DNA of 64,000 bases from Omphalotus guepiniiformis (GCA_028554645.1 JAQOOI010000058.1:434001-498000), one strand, 5' to 3'; positions 24,262 to 36,820 are shown, numbered from the stretch's first letter. The notes: generated by a model from the sequence alone, not told the origin. Program-made: numbers and translations.

Positions 24262-27200
24262 TCAGAAGCCGCGATTACTAATGGAGTGAAGCATTTCATC
24301 TACATTCGTCATGAACAAGTTCCACTCGTCTTGACTACTATATTTTGACCAGCCACGTGAACTACCCATGAATATTAAGGACCAGTGAATAACTTACCTA
24401 GAGAGATCATGCCCTGCAGACCATAGACGCGGGACTTCATGTTCTACGATGTTCAATTCTTACTCCACTGTGAGATTTGAGGTAAAAACTCGGTCAACAT
24501 TACACATTACCTTCCGAATGCAACGCCGGAGCAGAAGATACCGCGTCCACTTGATTTCTGTCCAATGATTCAAACATATGGCTACCAACGGCCTTGTCGT
24601 AGTCAGAGATATCCGATAGGTTTAAGTCAGCTGGCAGATCAAGGTGACTCGGTCTTTCGAACGAGCTGTGAACCGGCATCTCCCCTAGCTCTTGGGAGTG
24701 ACAAGGTAAGCCATATGTTTCAAGGTGGTCCACGAACACAGGCTGAGGTTGCCGAAACTGGGAAGAAGCTGGTTCCTGGTTTACATTACGATAGTCGTCT
24801 ACCTTTCGCTGCAAAATCCGAGATGAGTCGTAGGGATCCGCGCTTCGGGCTCGCTTCAAGTAAGGCTGGTCTGACACCGCAGGTAAACGAGTAGCTGTAA
24901 TCAAAGCATTCAAGATATCACTGAATAACGCGTGAGTAGGTCAAATTCGACTTTGAGACCTCACTACACTCACCAGAGGCGTCCAGCTGCTTGGTATCTG
25001 GGATGAGGTACAGTACTGAGTAAGCATCGTCGTATTTGAGCTTTACGTGTTAAATATACCTTCGCTCGTACATGCCAAGCATGGTGACACACTTGTACAC
25101 ATCGATTATCTCTCGTTTTGGGTCGATTCGTGCTCCGTCGTGTAATCCTCTCCAAATGTTCAAGAGTAATACCACAGCGGCGTCGAAAAGGGGTCTCTAA
25201 ATTCATTTTGTCATCTGCAAGTTTCCAGACACTCTCGAAACCATGACACCCACCAAGACAGTGGACACAGAAAGAAAAGGTTCCCTTTGGTGTTGCACTT
25301 CCAGTACGTGTATACATGAGCGTGCGGCATTGGCACAAATTGCAAGCGACGGGAAAGTCAGAACGGACGTCGTTTCTCCGGGGCGAGGAATAAACAATTT
25401 GTGAATTTGAAACTGAACCCAGTAATACGTGGCATGAAGAATAACGGACTGATAAAGGAGAATTTCGTCCTCCCGGTGAGGATCCCATCTCACTATTCCA
25501 AAACCTCAGCATGTGCTTTGCGAAGGAGAAGGGGAGTATAACTTACAGTGAGCTGGGATGGAGTCTACCCACTGGGTCAAAGCACTATCAAGCTCCATGA
25601 CGGCTTTCTGTTTCCACTCATCGGCGGCCAATCCAACCCAAATTTCCGGCACCCTTATGGAATACTGATCATATTTTTCGGTCGAAATCGACTCACGCAA
25701 GGAAGAAGCCGGACTTACAATGGTGCGAAGGGCAAATGCAACGACTTCCATGAGTTTCAGATAATGTATCCAGAAGGCGGTTTTTGAAGGCTTCTCAGGA
25801 GGTTGTACGAACATTTTCGACACCTCAGAATTCTCCCAAAATTCATCGTCGCAATCTATGGGAAGCTCAAGGTCGAAACTAGGGAACATCAGGAGAATTT
25901 ACTCGACGGTAAAGAGGTAGGAGTGTGACTTACTCGTCTGTCCTTGTAGCTCTGGGCCGCCCAAGGGTGCTACTTCCATAAAGATCAAACACAATGAGTG
26001 CCCAAAATGCTCTCTTCCATAGCTCGTCTTCAACGGGATTGTGAGAGGCGGCTTTCGGTTTTTGATGCACTCCTTTCTGATGAGCAGCACGTATACCAAG
26101 CCCAATGAGATACCAGGCTGTTCCAGACACATTCGTAGTGTGTAGGTAATACGCGGCAAGCTGATGCGATAGATAAAAAGTCTGATATCCTTCATGAAAA
26201 CACTAGTACGTACTGGATAAAGCTGAAAGTCGTATAGGGAAAGCGTATCATCGAAGGACTCATGTATAAGCCGAACTTGGCAGAAGTACTTCCACCCGCG
26301 TGAATGCGCGAGATCTGTGCTTTCGGAAAGAACGCGAGCATCACTCGAGTATCTCGCTGCCAGAGCGCAGACTGCGAGTAGAAGGCCTCCAAAGTGCCGA
26401 TCTTGATGATGAAGTCCTTCTGATACTGATTTCAAAAACGTCGGGCGATGTAGAACTGGAAAATACGGATTCATCTTGGAGAAATATAATTGAATAAGGT
26501 CTTGCAGAAGGTCGCTTTCAGGGAAAATGTATGGCAACTGTTTTCCTTCTGTTATCCGAGTCGCTTGCCACTTCTTTATGATGGACCAGCCTTCAGCGTA
26601 GTAGGAGACCTGAAATTTCAAAAGGCTTACGGAATGTAAGGCCCAATATTGTTGTCTCTTTGCTACCTTGATTGGTTTCACGATAGTCTGATATCCGCCG
26701 GTCAGATCGTTTTTCACTTCCAGGGCACTCCGAACAAATGCAAAAGTGCTGGACATGCCATAATGGCGATTGCGCTCTTCCTTTAGAGTGAGTTCCTCGA
26801 TCCGATCAGCTAAATTGTTGATTTCTTCAGTGTCCTGTTGATCTTGGTCTGCACGTTCTGTAATCTCAGGGGTCCGAGTTCGTGATGAACCTTCATTCGA
26901 CTGTTGGGACTCGGCTCTTGATGAAAAAACGAGGCGGAACTTGGCCAGCTCCTTCTCCAGCCTATCCACATACTCGGCAAATTTAATCAATATATCGCGA
27001 ACAGTGTCCGAGTCGTCCGGCGGTGTGTACGAATCTGGGGCCGACAGAATCTCGGAAACTAAGACGTGAATTGACTCCTCAGGAGGTTCCGTCTGAGATC
27101 CAGTCACCCTAGCAAATGTAACAATTAACAGTCATGATGATGCATACATGTTCATGGGTATTTACCCTGACTTGAATTTGGGTCCACGTTTCTAATGGCA

Positions 27201-27558
27201 GTTATTACGAATCGGGCTAAAGTCCCAGGAAGATCACAGATGTCGAACGAACCTTTTTGACAAAGTTATACGTGCAATCCGCGCCCCATCTTCGGCATTC
27301 TGTGCATAAGTTTCCAGAGGTATCTGTAAAATTACCTGTAGCACCGTAAGGTTGATGTTCTGTCACTGTCCGATGCTGTAGTAGCTTCCAAGTCAAACTT
27401 ACACCGCACTGTCAGAGCAAAGTGATAGGTAAGGACCTCATCGAGAGCCGAGAACAGATCCTACCTTTTCTCCTACGACATTCATCACAAGCATTTTGAC
27501 CTCGTGGTTTGGTACGACCGCTACTAGTTGATGAAGTGGTTTCTGATTCGGCAGTCAT
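24262..27558 (-). CDS. Zn2Cys6 fungal transcription factor
   Basis: A nuclear regulator with an N-terminal zinc cluster and a fungal-specific middle homology region. The start at 27558 gives MTAESETTSS. The zinc cluster is split over three exons: ACDECRRRK, then a 6-nt exon at 27403-27408, then an exon beginning NFTDTSGNLCTECRRWGADC. Joined, it has the canonical C-x2-C-x6-C-x9-C-x2-C-x6-C spacing. A linker (YTPPDDSDTVRDILIKFAEY) and a coiled segment (INNLADRIEELTLKEERNRH) follow. The regulatory domain holds LIQLYFSKMNPYFPVLHRP, GGLLLAVCALAARYSSDARV, GTAWYLIGLGIRAAHQKGVH, ELWKRAFWALIVFDLYGSST and the family's LGRPRA. A Pro/Ser-rich tail ends in DEWNLFMTNVDEMLHSI at 24262. It is related to xylanolytic/quinic-type activators; the targets are unknown. 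Confidence 0.88.
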
Positions 27559-28989
27559 GGTACTGGATCAAGCCTAGAATTGCCTAAAGCGGAGTTGAGA
27601 GATGATTGCGCCGCACTGCGCCGCGGCGCTTGCGAAATTTACTGTGTGCTACTTAGACCTCGGGAGGCATCCTGACTCAACTTGTTCAGTGCTCCCACCT
27701 TTTGAATACTTCAAGGATGTACACTGCCAATGCTCGAAGTATCTTTATCCAAGAACAGAATTGGCATCTCGAGAAACTGGCGACAAAGGAGTCGTTTTGA
27801 TCGTAGAAGGACTCATGCATTTTCTTGGGCATCTCTGGACATCGTGGATAGACTCGAAGATAAAGGTCAAAAATCCAGCTTTGGCCTGTTTTCAGTTTTC
27901 CGTCTCTGTTTCGAGATGGTAATGCCTGAAGCTGCAACTGAGCGACAACTTGTCTGTCAGCCTTTGCTAGAATCTTAGAATGTGAGCGTACAGATTGGAC
28001 TCAGGGCTTTCACTAGGTATGTGCTCATCGAGACTAGCTGCACCCTTCTCTCTCTCATCTCAACACCATGTAATAAGGTGCAGTCAAGATTGCTGCAGAG
28101 TTGTTCTTCTGAAACCCACTCGTGCTTTTCCGAGTCGCTTTCTAATCCATTGTCCTTTCAACGGACGATATTTCGTCTCCAGGATTTCTGCGTGTCGTAT
28201 CTCGGGAAGCCAGCGACGAAAGTGCGGTAGAATCATTGCAAGTTCTGCAATGGGTGCGAATGATCGGCGGCGGCGGCAGAAAGGCTAGGGCTCCAACTCA
28301 ATGTCGAACACGGAAGCGGGGGCTCCGATCCAGATGCAGAAGGAAATTGTCTCAGCAAGTTGAGAGTCGGTGATTTCGTTCACGACTTGCGTGCTCAAAT
28401 TCGGTTTTTGGTTCAAGTCTCGGGTGCAGTACCAACCTTGTATTGTGAAGAACTTGAAGTGCCTTCGGTCCCTCTACGATCTTCGCTGCTTGGTTTGGTT
28501 TGGTTAGACCGTGACATGCGGCGTCCGTCTATATACTCCAGTGTTTGTGGGTAATAAAACATCGTTAGAAGTGTGGGCCAGTGTTGAACGTTGAACGTTA
28601 ACGTTAACCGTGGCTCAGGAATTTTTAGAAAACGTATCTAAGGCCACAGGGCTTTTCTTGGCCTGTTTCTCTCAGACATGGAAGCAATCTTGATTATTGT
28701 CAAAGACGAACGGAAAGTATGGTATTTCGCACTCTAGTTGAGAGTCACATCTATGGTTTCAATGTGTCCCTTTTCCCGAACCAAGTGAAGTTCTACTTAT
28801 ATTTGACAGCAGCCATTATTATTAATATATGAGGTAGACAAAACATGCATGTGTACTTCAACCCAGAAAAGAGAAAGGAAAAGCAGAGGAGGGTGCGATA
28901 GTGCAATAGCGGTAAGCTTAACTGAAAACAGACCGAAAACAGCGTCAAAGGAAATCAAAATCATACTATGTAAAGCAAAACATGAAAAA
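27559..28989. other. Gap; upstream region of the transcription factor gene
   Basis: No supported gene. A direct repeat of GTTGAACGTT-type sequence occurs near 28580-28610. Frames at 27602-27922 and 27982-28288 show no recognisable features. Confidence 0.4.
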
Positions 28990-30733
28990 TTAACAGTGCA
29001 CATAATCAACATGGCGTATATTCGTCAGGTTCGTCAATCGTTCCATTGAACCATAGTTAGAATCAAACAGTCGCTGGTCCAGCTCCACCGACGTTATAGG
29101 CCTCCCCATGTCCGCTCGCGCCTGAATCGCAGCTTCCAACAGCCCTATCTTCGCCTGCGAATCGTTCTGAATACTTAGTGACTTCAGCTTTGGCCACACA
29201 AGCGTACGCTGCCGGTCATCCGTGCGCTCATTCATCAACAGCTGACAAAACGCGTTCGAATACACCCCTACAAGCGACAGGTGAGTAAGGTGAGGGAAAG
29301 CGCGGACTGTGGAAGAGTCGACGTAGATAAGATCTTTGACGGTGTTCAACGTGAGCGAACGGAGCGCAGGATATGAGGCAGCGTAGCATCGGAAATAGAC
29401 GAGGCTCCGGCACCAATCAGAGGGATGTACGTCTTTCAGCGTCAGAGATTCGAGCGTCGGCATAGAGAAGAGCTGAAGGAGGGGTACAATGTTTTGAGTA
29501 GATTCGTAGAAGAAGCGGAGTTCCAATGTGCGAAGACAAGGAATAGGGATTAAAGGTCTAGTTGATCTCTCTAAGCGGCTGAAGGCAGATGTGTCGAAGT
29601 GAAGCACGAGATTTTCAAGCGCTGGGGATTGAACGAAGATGTTGTTCAAGTCGGTGAACCTCGGCCATACGATGAACCGTAGCTCCAAGGTAGTCAACTG
29701 TTGAAGAGGACTGGCGCTCCACAATAGACACACTCGATTGAGACGGACACTGGTGAGCTTTGGGGTAGACTTGAAAAAAGGCGGCAGCGCTCCGCCGAAT
29801 TCTCCTTCGTGGTATTTGTTCGAGGTGATCTCCAGAGTTTCCAACATTGGCGCTTCGATATCCATCAGATTAACGAGTACAAGGGGGAGGGCTTGAATAG
29901 ACGGAACCATGATGGAGAGACTGCGCCATCTATGGCTCTCCGGTGCTAATTGACCTATGACTGTCTTGGTGGAGATATGAGTGCAATCTAAGGTGATGTC
30001 CAGCGGTAGATTATGCGAACGTCGAAGAGCATTAGTCAAACTCTCCATGGGCTTCTGGAAGTCCTTGACTTCAGGCAGCCGATCCAGGTCGCTTCTAGAG
30101 CGTGTGATTAGCAAAAACGTCCAGAGTGCGGGGGTGTGAATAGCCACTTGTCGCCATCGATGGCAGACACACATAACTGTTTCCATGAAGGATGGGTTTT
30201 TTGGTGGTCGAACTGCCATTAAGGGGTATCGTGGTTCAAACATTCTATGATGAGCTAGGTAAGATCCTTGCTCAAAGATCAAAGTAAGCAATTCATTTGG
30301 AAGGCGATGATGGGCCTGTGTTTGGGTAACATCTTGAAATGAAGAAGCTGACGTGCGAAGGGGTGAATGAGAAGATACCGTCTCGAAAGTGGACGAACTA
30401 CTAGGGGAATCGTTTGTGCTTATCGGCCTGGAAATATCGAGGACATTCTTGAGGGATGATAACGTGTAAGCGTTACGAAACAAGATCAATCTGAATACTC
30501 ACGTCGTGGGATTGCCCTGCCCATTCATGAGTCAGAGAACTCGAAGATCCAGTACCACTAGCAAAAATCCCATCGGTCATACTCCGAGACAAGTCTCGCA
30601 CACCATCTTCACCAGGTTGAGCTGTCTGCCCCATCTCTACATGACTGAAGGGCTCCTCTGATGGCAAACGCTGCTGCAACGAGGCACTCGTGCCTATATA
30701 AGGAGCGCCGCTAGATGACGGGCGTTGTGACAT
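28990..30733 (-). CDS. F-box protein with leucine-rich C-terminal part
   Basis: Likely a substrate receptor of an SCF ubiquitin ligase. Exon 1 (from the ATG at 30733, MSQRPSSSGAPYIGT) is a disordered Ser-rich leader. It joins after GQSHD through a 54-nt intron to NVLDISRPIS. The F-box core is AHHRLPNELLTLIFEQGSYL, then METVMCVCHRWRQVAIHTPA and LWTFLLI. About 350 residues of degenerate leucine-rich repeats follow (for example MLETLEITSNKYH, LTTLELRFIVWP, LRTLELRFFYES, LRSLTLNTVKDL), as in the large F-box families of agaricomycetes. It ends at 28990. No frame break is seen. Such genes are numerous and fast-evolving in mushrooms; the target is unknown. Confidence 0.82.
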
Positions 30734-31240
30734 GGTAATGTGGGACCACTTGGATGATTCTCCCCCTTCAATACTGTCGGTGTCTACAGCATTCTTCAAG
30801 TTCCTCCTTCCTCGCCTCCTTTTGAGCGTAAGACTCAGACTAAAAAATCATTAGATATGTTAGATATGGAGAACGATTTGTAATAGGAAGTCATTGATAC
30901 ATGCCTAGACTTTGGACCAAGACTCATATCTTCGAATTAGCAGCAGTGAAAGGACTGCGAGAGGAAGCTGTGATGAGAGATGCCAGGCAGCCGGCGGTCG
31001 TAGAAGTGCTCTGAAGGCTGAGACAAAGCCAGTGCAGTTGTGTTGTCAGAAATTATCGGCCCGCAACGTGCCTACGACATTCGCGGTGATAGAGGGCATG
31101 TGACTGTGACAATCCTCGTTCTATGTAACATCGATGCTCGTTCTCTTACTTGGTCTATATTCAAGGTATATACTTCAGTCATATCTTCGCAAGAATATAC
31201 TAATTTAGCTTGACATAGCTAGTTTCCTGAAATGTACTTT
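30734..31240. other. Gap upstream of the F-box gene
   Basis: A minus-strand extension upstream of 30733 stays open and basic but has no ATG before the chosen start. No gene is supported. Confidence 0.35.
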
Positions 31241-31244
31241 ACTC

Positions 31245-31629
31245 AGGCAATCCCACCATAATTCACGATGTCGAGAAAGCCCTCTTTCAGGGCCCACAAG
31301 AGGGCAAGGAACATGACGTGTACCAATTTGAGAGGGACGGATTCAGCGTCTGCCACTCAGACCCAGAGATGGTTTTTGCTGTTGATACAACTGAGGGGTC
31401 GTGCAATATGAAGGCGAGCGGCCAAGCCCTTAGCTCGCGAGAAATGCGGAAAGGTTCGTGTTATTTATGCTTATTACTAGCATACCTAAATTTACCGCGA
31501 TTCCAATTTACAGAGGAAATATCTTCATCCAGGTGGATCTCATCTGCGAATTCACCTGGTTCTCAAATTAGCCGCCCACCGCTTTGGTGGATTACGGTCT
31601 CGGGCTCTGAGCCCACGGCCCACGGGTGA
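31245..31629 (+). pseudogene. Possible relic of a class I tRNA synthetase C-terminus (GlnRS-like)
   Basis: The stretch reads IIHDVEKALFQGPQEGKEHD followed by VYQFERDGFSVCHSDPEMVF. The phrase 'QFERxGF/Y' followed by an Asp/Ser/Pro turn and a hydrophobic 'LVF' resembles the end of the anticodon-binding barrel of glutaminyl-tRNA synthetase as I remember it. After this the match ends: the continuation (DTTEGSCNMKASG, then a spliced Ser/Arg-rich tail to a stop at 31629) is unlike the family. No catalytic domain lies upstream, so any relationship would be a short gene fragment. This is a tentative reading. Confidence 0.25.
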
Positions 31630-33272
31630 TTTCACAAATTACAGGGCCCTCATCTACGCTTTGTAACCCTGGCTCGATGGTTCGGCGATGTCACCGCACC
31701 AACAGCAGGGGTGAGAATGAGACCTGTGTGCGAGGCACAAAGCGCTCGTCCGAGTTGGCAGGCACTACGGAAACGCGAGGAGGTGGTTTGCGAAATAGGG
31801 TTTGATGCATTACAGATGGTGGGCAAGAATCTGCAAGAATCTTGGTGCAGAAGTACAAAAAAAGTAAAAGCAATTTATCTTTTCTGCACTGTCACGCTTA
31901 CCACATTTCCTCCTAGGAATATCCCTGGCTTCCGTCGAATTCTCTCCAACCCTTCAAAGCCGTCAGCGCCGCCCCTTTAATCAGCTCGATACTCTCGGTG
32001 CCCAAGAATCATGATGTGCGCACCCAGCGAGCGCGTATACTCACTCCAGCATCGCTTTGTCGTCAAGTGGAAAATTTCCGGCTCCTGCTAGCCCCGTCTG
32101 AACCCCTCATTCCCCGCAGCGCGAAGAGAATATGCCGTACGCTCTCGGGTGAACTCGATTCCGTGCTTCTGCATCGCTCATTTCGACGCTCCAGTCGTAC
32201 GGTGCTCCTCTTGCTTCAAGTGCCCGGCCATGGCGCCGCTGTCAGGTTTAGCGCGTAGAACTGCGGCGCAGTTGGTATTTGATGGGGCACTGAAAACAAA
32301 GGGCGTGCAGATGCCGAAGTCGAAGGAGCTTTGTTAAACTAGAAGCTATGTCGTTGTTGACAAATCAGATTTAGTCAATAGCATTCAGGAAAGAGTGCGC
32401 TTTCTTGTTCTTCACCCTCACCTTCACCTCTTCTGCCCCGGTTGTTGTGGGTGTGCTGCCAGTGGAGAGCTCGGGGTCTGGCGCTATCCTTCAATAGGCG
32501 GCTCAACGCAAATGGGTGGTATAGACTCATCTAGCGACGTCCCCGCTGTCTTCTTTCTCCCCTGATAAATCGATATATTTTGCCGCTCGCGACTTGCGCC
32601 TATTTCACTTCCTAGGGCCATGGCTGTAGCGCAGAGAATGAGCGCCACCCTCGACACCATCTCAAATGCTCAGCCAAACAAGGCGAAGGGTGTTCACAAG
32701 GTTTTCCGCTACCACAACTCGTGTAGCTTCCTTTCCCGTCCCGTTCGCTCCAGGAGAAATAGTCGAGATCATTAAGTGCATCGCGATATAGGTGGAGCGT
32801 GTCCAGGCGGGGTGGCAAAGTGGTTACGCTATGTTAAATGTCGTGCTCAGATTTTCTCCCTGTGGAAAGGTGCGGGGTGGAGGTTCATATTCTCATTGTC
32901 TCCGCCCTCGTTGGTTGATGGGGTAAAGTTAGATTGCTCTCGTCAAGTCTCAGATGGCCGGGAGACGATTAGTTTGAAGAAGTTCAAAGTACTATCCATA
33001 AATTTCACGAACGACGTGCATAGCGTCCATTTATACGGCCTGATAGAGAACTGAAGCTAGCTGGTGTATGCGACGGGGAAAGTAAGGCAGTGAATCCAGT
33101 TGAGCCTAACTCAATAGATGAAGGGCATTGCGCGTAAACTCGTGCTTCAGCCAATGGTCAAAGGAAATGCAGCGACTGAGTTTGAAGCGGCGGGCATAAT
33201 CATAAGACAGCTTAGATGAACCTGACTCTCTTTCGTACCACCACCTCCTCAACATCCTGTCTTTCATTTGCA
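31630..33272. other. Gap without a recognised gene
   Basis: Short frames on both strands at 32600-32820 overlap and each looks partly protein-like (plus: MAVAQRMSATLDTIS at 32620; minus: DTLHLYRDALNDLDYFSW), so neither can be chosen. Nothing else is supported. Confidence 0.35.
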
Positions 33273-34834
33273 ATGAGTGCCAGGACCCCTTTCATTCCTT
33301 CTAACAACAATGCTAGGCCTGCGTCTCGAGCTACTCATGTCATGGATCAAGGCGTTGCTATCAAGTCTGGGATCAACGCAGAATTTGCTCCGAATCGCAA
33401 CAATCCTTTGCATCTCAATAAGAATTCACAGCAAGCTTCTTCAACGGAAAACGATACAGTTGTTCTCAAACCTCTCAATCTCAATGGCTTGCTCAAGCAA
33501 AGATCCTCGGCGACGGGTGGCCCCGTCAGAAAATCCAGTGGTTCTCGTCGTGCTTCCGGGGAGAAAAACGCGTCTGATCAAGCTGCTGCAAATGCTCGTC
33601 AAATGATACGTGACCAGGCTGGTACACCACTTCTGATCGCGCCAAAACCTGTCGTCGCTGCGCATTCTCCTCTCTTTTCCAATGCAAATGGTTCTCCTGC
33701 TTTCAACGCTCATCCGTTCAGGACTTCGGCGCCTACAGACCCTCAAAACTCCCCCAACCAGAAGAATGCACATGCAGCTACCACGGACAATCAGACGAAC
33801 TTCGGCGAGTTCCAGTTCAACTTGTCGTTGCCTGGTCAGACCGGTCCTCAGCGCCTTCTTTTGAATGAACAAATGCCTATGCCGATGCTTGGACTCATCC
33901 CGAAGCATTCAAACAAACGCGGGCGGGCCGCTTTCGAAGGTGATGATGAAGTGAGACGCGCAGAGACTGAAGGAGGAAAAAGATACAAGACGCCTGCTAC
34001 CCAGGAAGACTACATGGATGAAGTACGCAGTTTTTATATCCTGTTTATTTGCTTTAATCGTGACGCTGTCTAGATTAATTGCACCCAACACTCGTTCTCC
34101 CCTCAGCCATTCTCTAGCCCAATTGAAGGATCACAATCTGGATATCGGGGCTATCCACAAACGATTCCCAATGAGGCGAGTGTGACTCTCCGACAACACA
34201 CTAGTTCCATTCCGCCACAGCAACATTCCCGAGGCATGCCAGGGCTCCAAGCAAGAGGTGCAATGAACTCTTCTGGTGACAACGAAGGATATGACACGCT
34301 GGACAAGCTGCTTGGCTGTCAGGCAGATGCTTACGTTGAACGTCATATGGACGTGTATGAGGCCATGGTGAGCAAGTGGAAAGAATGTACTATGGATGAA
34401 TGGATGAACGGCGCGGACGGTTTGTGGCGTTCTTTTCTCTTGCTAGCATATACTGAGGTTTACTCTGTCCCACAGAAATCATGTCAAAGTATTCCAAGAT
34501 CCTGGATTTTGTGCGTGGATTCTCTTGTGCCTGTATTGTTGCTCCCCTTCTGACTATCTGTTTAGGTGAAAGAACACATGGCGTACGTTGTCCTGACGTG
34601 TCCTCTACAACTTCACCTTTTTTCTATTGACTTGACGTGTATCCTGCGCATATATTGCTGTTTGACTTCTAGTTTGACTCATTTTTTGTCCATAGCTCGA
34701 AACTCAAACTCTTCGCATCCTTCGATGCTAAAGTCGATGCACACAGCGTCGTTCTCAGCGAGCGTGCCAAGGATTTGGATGACGCTAAGCAGAAACTGGT
34801 AGCTCACAGCGGCGATATCCTTGGTTGCCAGTGA
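33273..34834 (+). CDS. ECM11-domain-like protein
   Basis: The N-terminal two thirds are disordered and rich in Asn, Ser, Pro and Ala (MSARTPFIPSNNNARPASRA), with a basic patch (HSNKRGRAAFEG). The C-terminal 150 residues are helical and spread over small exons: NEGYDTLDKLLGCQADAYVE, KWKECTMDEWMNGADEI, MSKYSKILDFVKEHM, SKLKLFASFDAKVDAHSVVL and AKDLDDAKQKLVAHSGDIL. A conserved 'W...DEW...GADEI' followed by long helices at the very C-terminus is how I recall the ECM11 domain. In yeast ECM11 is a SUMO-modified protein of the meiotic synaptonemal complex. The identification rests on memory of the pattern. An upstream in-frame ATG at 33216 would add 19 residues. No frame break is seen. Confidence 0.55.
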
Positions 34835-35797
34835 CGGGATAAATTCGCTTTTCATGAAGATAGTATACCGCCATCCCTGTTCATCTTGTTCAATTCTTCT
34901 CTGATGAATTTGCCTGCTTTTTGCTATCACAGTACTTATACCTCTATACCATTTGCCTTTGTGATTACATAGGATAGAGCCATATTGTCATGTTTTCTCC
35001 AACAGAACGAGCATTTCGTCTTGCAGCGTGATCTGTGGCCGAAGGCTTCGGCAACGAGCGTTAACGCTACACCAGCGCTACACTTCCTCCTTCTCCTACC
35101 AGTATCTGGTACGCATATGGAGAAATCTCAACTATAACAAGATGTATGTACATAGCGGCATTGCCTTTCGGACATGAGACTGACCGTGCCACTGCAGGCC
35201 ACTGCCAGCGAAAACTTGAACGCTGGAAAATTATGCATCAGGGATCATTCTGACCGCGAGTGTGGGCGCTGTTTCAAGTTGAAACCTCATTATTATATCT
35301 TCCTCTCGACCTACACGGCAATGAAGGTCCATCCCGCTTTCTAGTATCTCAGGCAGCTTGCAAATTACCATTGGACATCGTTGTCCTTGCCAATCATGAT
35401 GCATGATGCTAGTTGCCGGTGCTCAGCGCTCAGCGCTCACCCCTCGAAACTAAGGGTGGCTGCCAGGTAAGTGGCTCTCGTGGGCTGGAATATCAATAAA
35501 ATAACAGTTACTTTAGAAGATTGTTAGCTTTTTATAGATCCTCTGATTTTATGTATGACGGAGACAGACATCAAGAAAAAGCACAGCTTCCTGAAAACTG
35601 AAGGAGACGATCAATCATCACACCAATGAGGTCAAGTAGTCGCCGACCCGGGCTTGTGGATCTCCTTGGGCTGTGCTGCAATATTCAAAGTTATAAAGCG
35701 AAGCGAAGGCCTTCGGTGAAGAGGTATTCGGCTGGCCCGTTTCACCTTCGCGCAGTGCGTTTTTCAACTTGAATACTTAGCCTGGGCAACACGAACC
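34835..35797. other. Intergenic region upstream of the Ser-rich secreted protein gene
   Basis: No gene. Small direct repeats of GCTCAGCGCTC occur near 35420-35440. Confidence 0.5.
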
Positions 35798-36820
35798 ATG
35801 TACTTCCATCTCATCGCCGGCGGTCTCGCTACGCTGTCCAGTGTTCCCCTCGCAGTTCACGGATACCCAGCTGCCATCACACGCAGGGGGAGTTTTCCCA
35901 ATGGGTTCAGCTCGACAACCACAAACTACACATCGACCACCACCCCAGCTACCTCTACTTCATTCACAACCACATCCATCAACATGCCTTTCAGTAAACC
36001 GAACGCCTCAGCAGATCTAACATGCTACCAGGGCCAAATCATATCTGCCGAGAATTTCACTCTCGCTCTTGAATACGCTTGTCAACAGTTTGGTGTACAA
36101 GCACTCGCTCCGGGTTCACGACCATGGCAGACGATAACGACCTTTACACCCGTGCAGAAGAAATCCCATGATGGGTCCGGGATAGACCCCTTTGCCATAG
36201 CCGACGCCTTCATCCCCCGGGGCTCTTCAAACGAACCCTCAGACGATTCCTCAGAATCTTCAGGTGGTTTCTCCCAAGGAGGCTACTCATCCCAAGATGA
36301 TTCTTCCTCAGGCGAGTATCCTCCAGAATCTTCTTCCTCGAGTGGCTATTCCCCAGAAGATTCTTCGTCTTCGTCAGGCGGCTTCTCCCAAGGAGATTAC
36401 TCCCCCTCAGACTCAGAGTCCTCTTCTCCAGACGGCTCTTCAGAATCTCCTTCCTCAGACAACCACTCCTCAAACGCCTCCACAAACAGCCCTCTTCCAA
36501 CCAGCACTTCACACAGCGGCTCCTCTCCTTCTCCTCCATCCGGTACTTCTCCCAGTAGCAGTTCCACCCCCTCTTCCACCCCTATAACCCTCACCTTCGC
36601 CGCACAAGACCCAAACAAAGGCAAGCCGGCCAAGATCGACGTTTATGTGAAGAACGTAGGCGGTGATAACAAGCAGGGTGCAATACCACTGACACCACAG
36701 ACTTGCACATTGGTGGCGAAGGCGATAGTGGATAATTGTAAGGATAAGAATGGGAACACTGGTGGTGGATTGGTGACGAGTGGCGGGTTTCAGATGTATG
36801 CGGATGGAGGGATTCCTTGA
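35798..36820 (+). CDS. Secreted Ser-rich protein of unknown function
   Basis: An intronless 340-residue protein. A signal peptide (MYFHLIAGGLATLSSVPLAV) is followed by a Thr-rich spacer (about 30-65). A small Cys-containing segment comes next (ADLTCYQGQIISAENFTLAL, then EYACQQFG; about 72-105). About 130 residues of Ser/Pro/Glu/Gly low complexity with short repeats follow (SGGFSQGGYSSQ, SSSSGYSPEDSS, SGGFSQGDYSPS). A second Cys-containing segment ends the protein (TPQTCTLVAKAIVDNCKDKN then GGGFQMYADGG-like residues). The two halves could be one small disulphide-bonded domain split by a disordered insert; this is inference. It is probably heavily O-glycosylated and at the cell surface or secreted. 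Within the exon the coding strand flips from C-rich to G-rich at about 36.6 kb. Confidence 0.7.
   Translation: MYFHLIAGGLATLSSVPLAVHGYPAAITRRGSFPNGFSSTTTNYTSTTTPATSTSFTTTSINMPFSKPNASADLTCYQGQIISAENFTLALEYACQQFGVQALAPGSRPWQTITTFTPVQKKSHDGSGIDPFAIADAFIPRGSSNEPSDDSSESSGGFSQGGYSSQDDSSSGEYPPESSSSSGYSPEDSSSSSGGFSQGDYSPSDSESSSPDGSSESPSSDNHSSNASTNSPLPTSTSHSGSSPSPPSGTSPSSSSTPSSTPITLTFAAQDPNKGKPAKIDVYVKNVGGDNKQGAIPLTPQTCTLVAKAIVDNCKDKNGNTGGGLVTSGGFQMYADGGIP

Noticed and set aside
32780..32880. Possible tRNA near GGCGGGGTGGCAAAGTGG
   Set aside because: It has a D-loop-like text, but no T-loop GTTCRA box or matching acceptor stem follows at the right distance.
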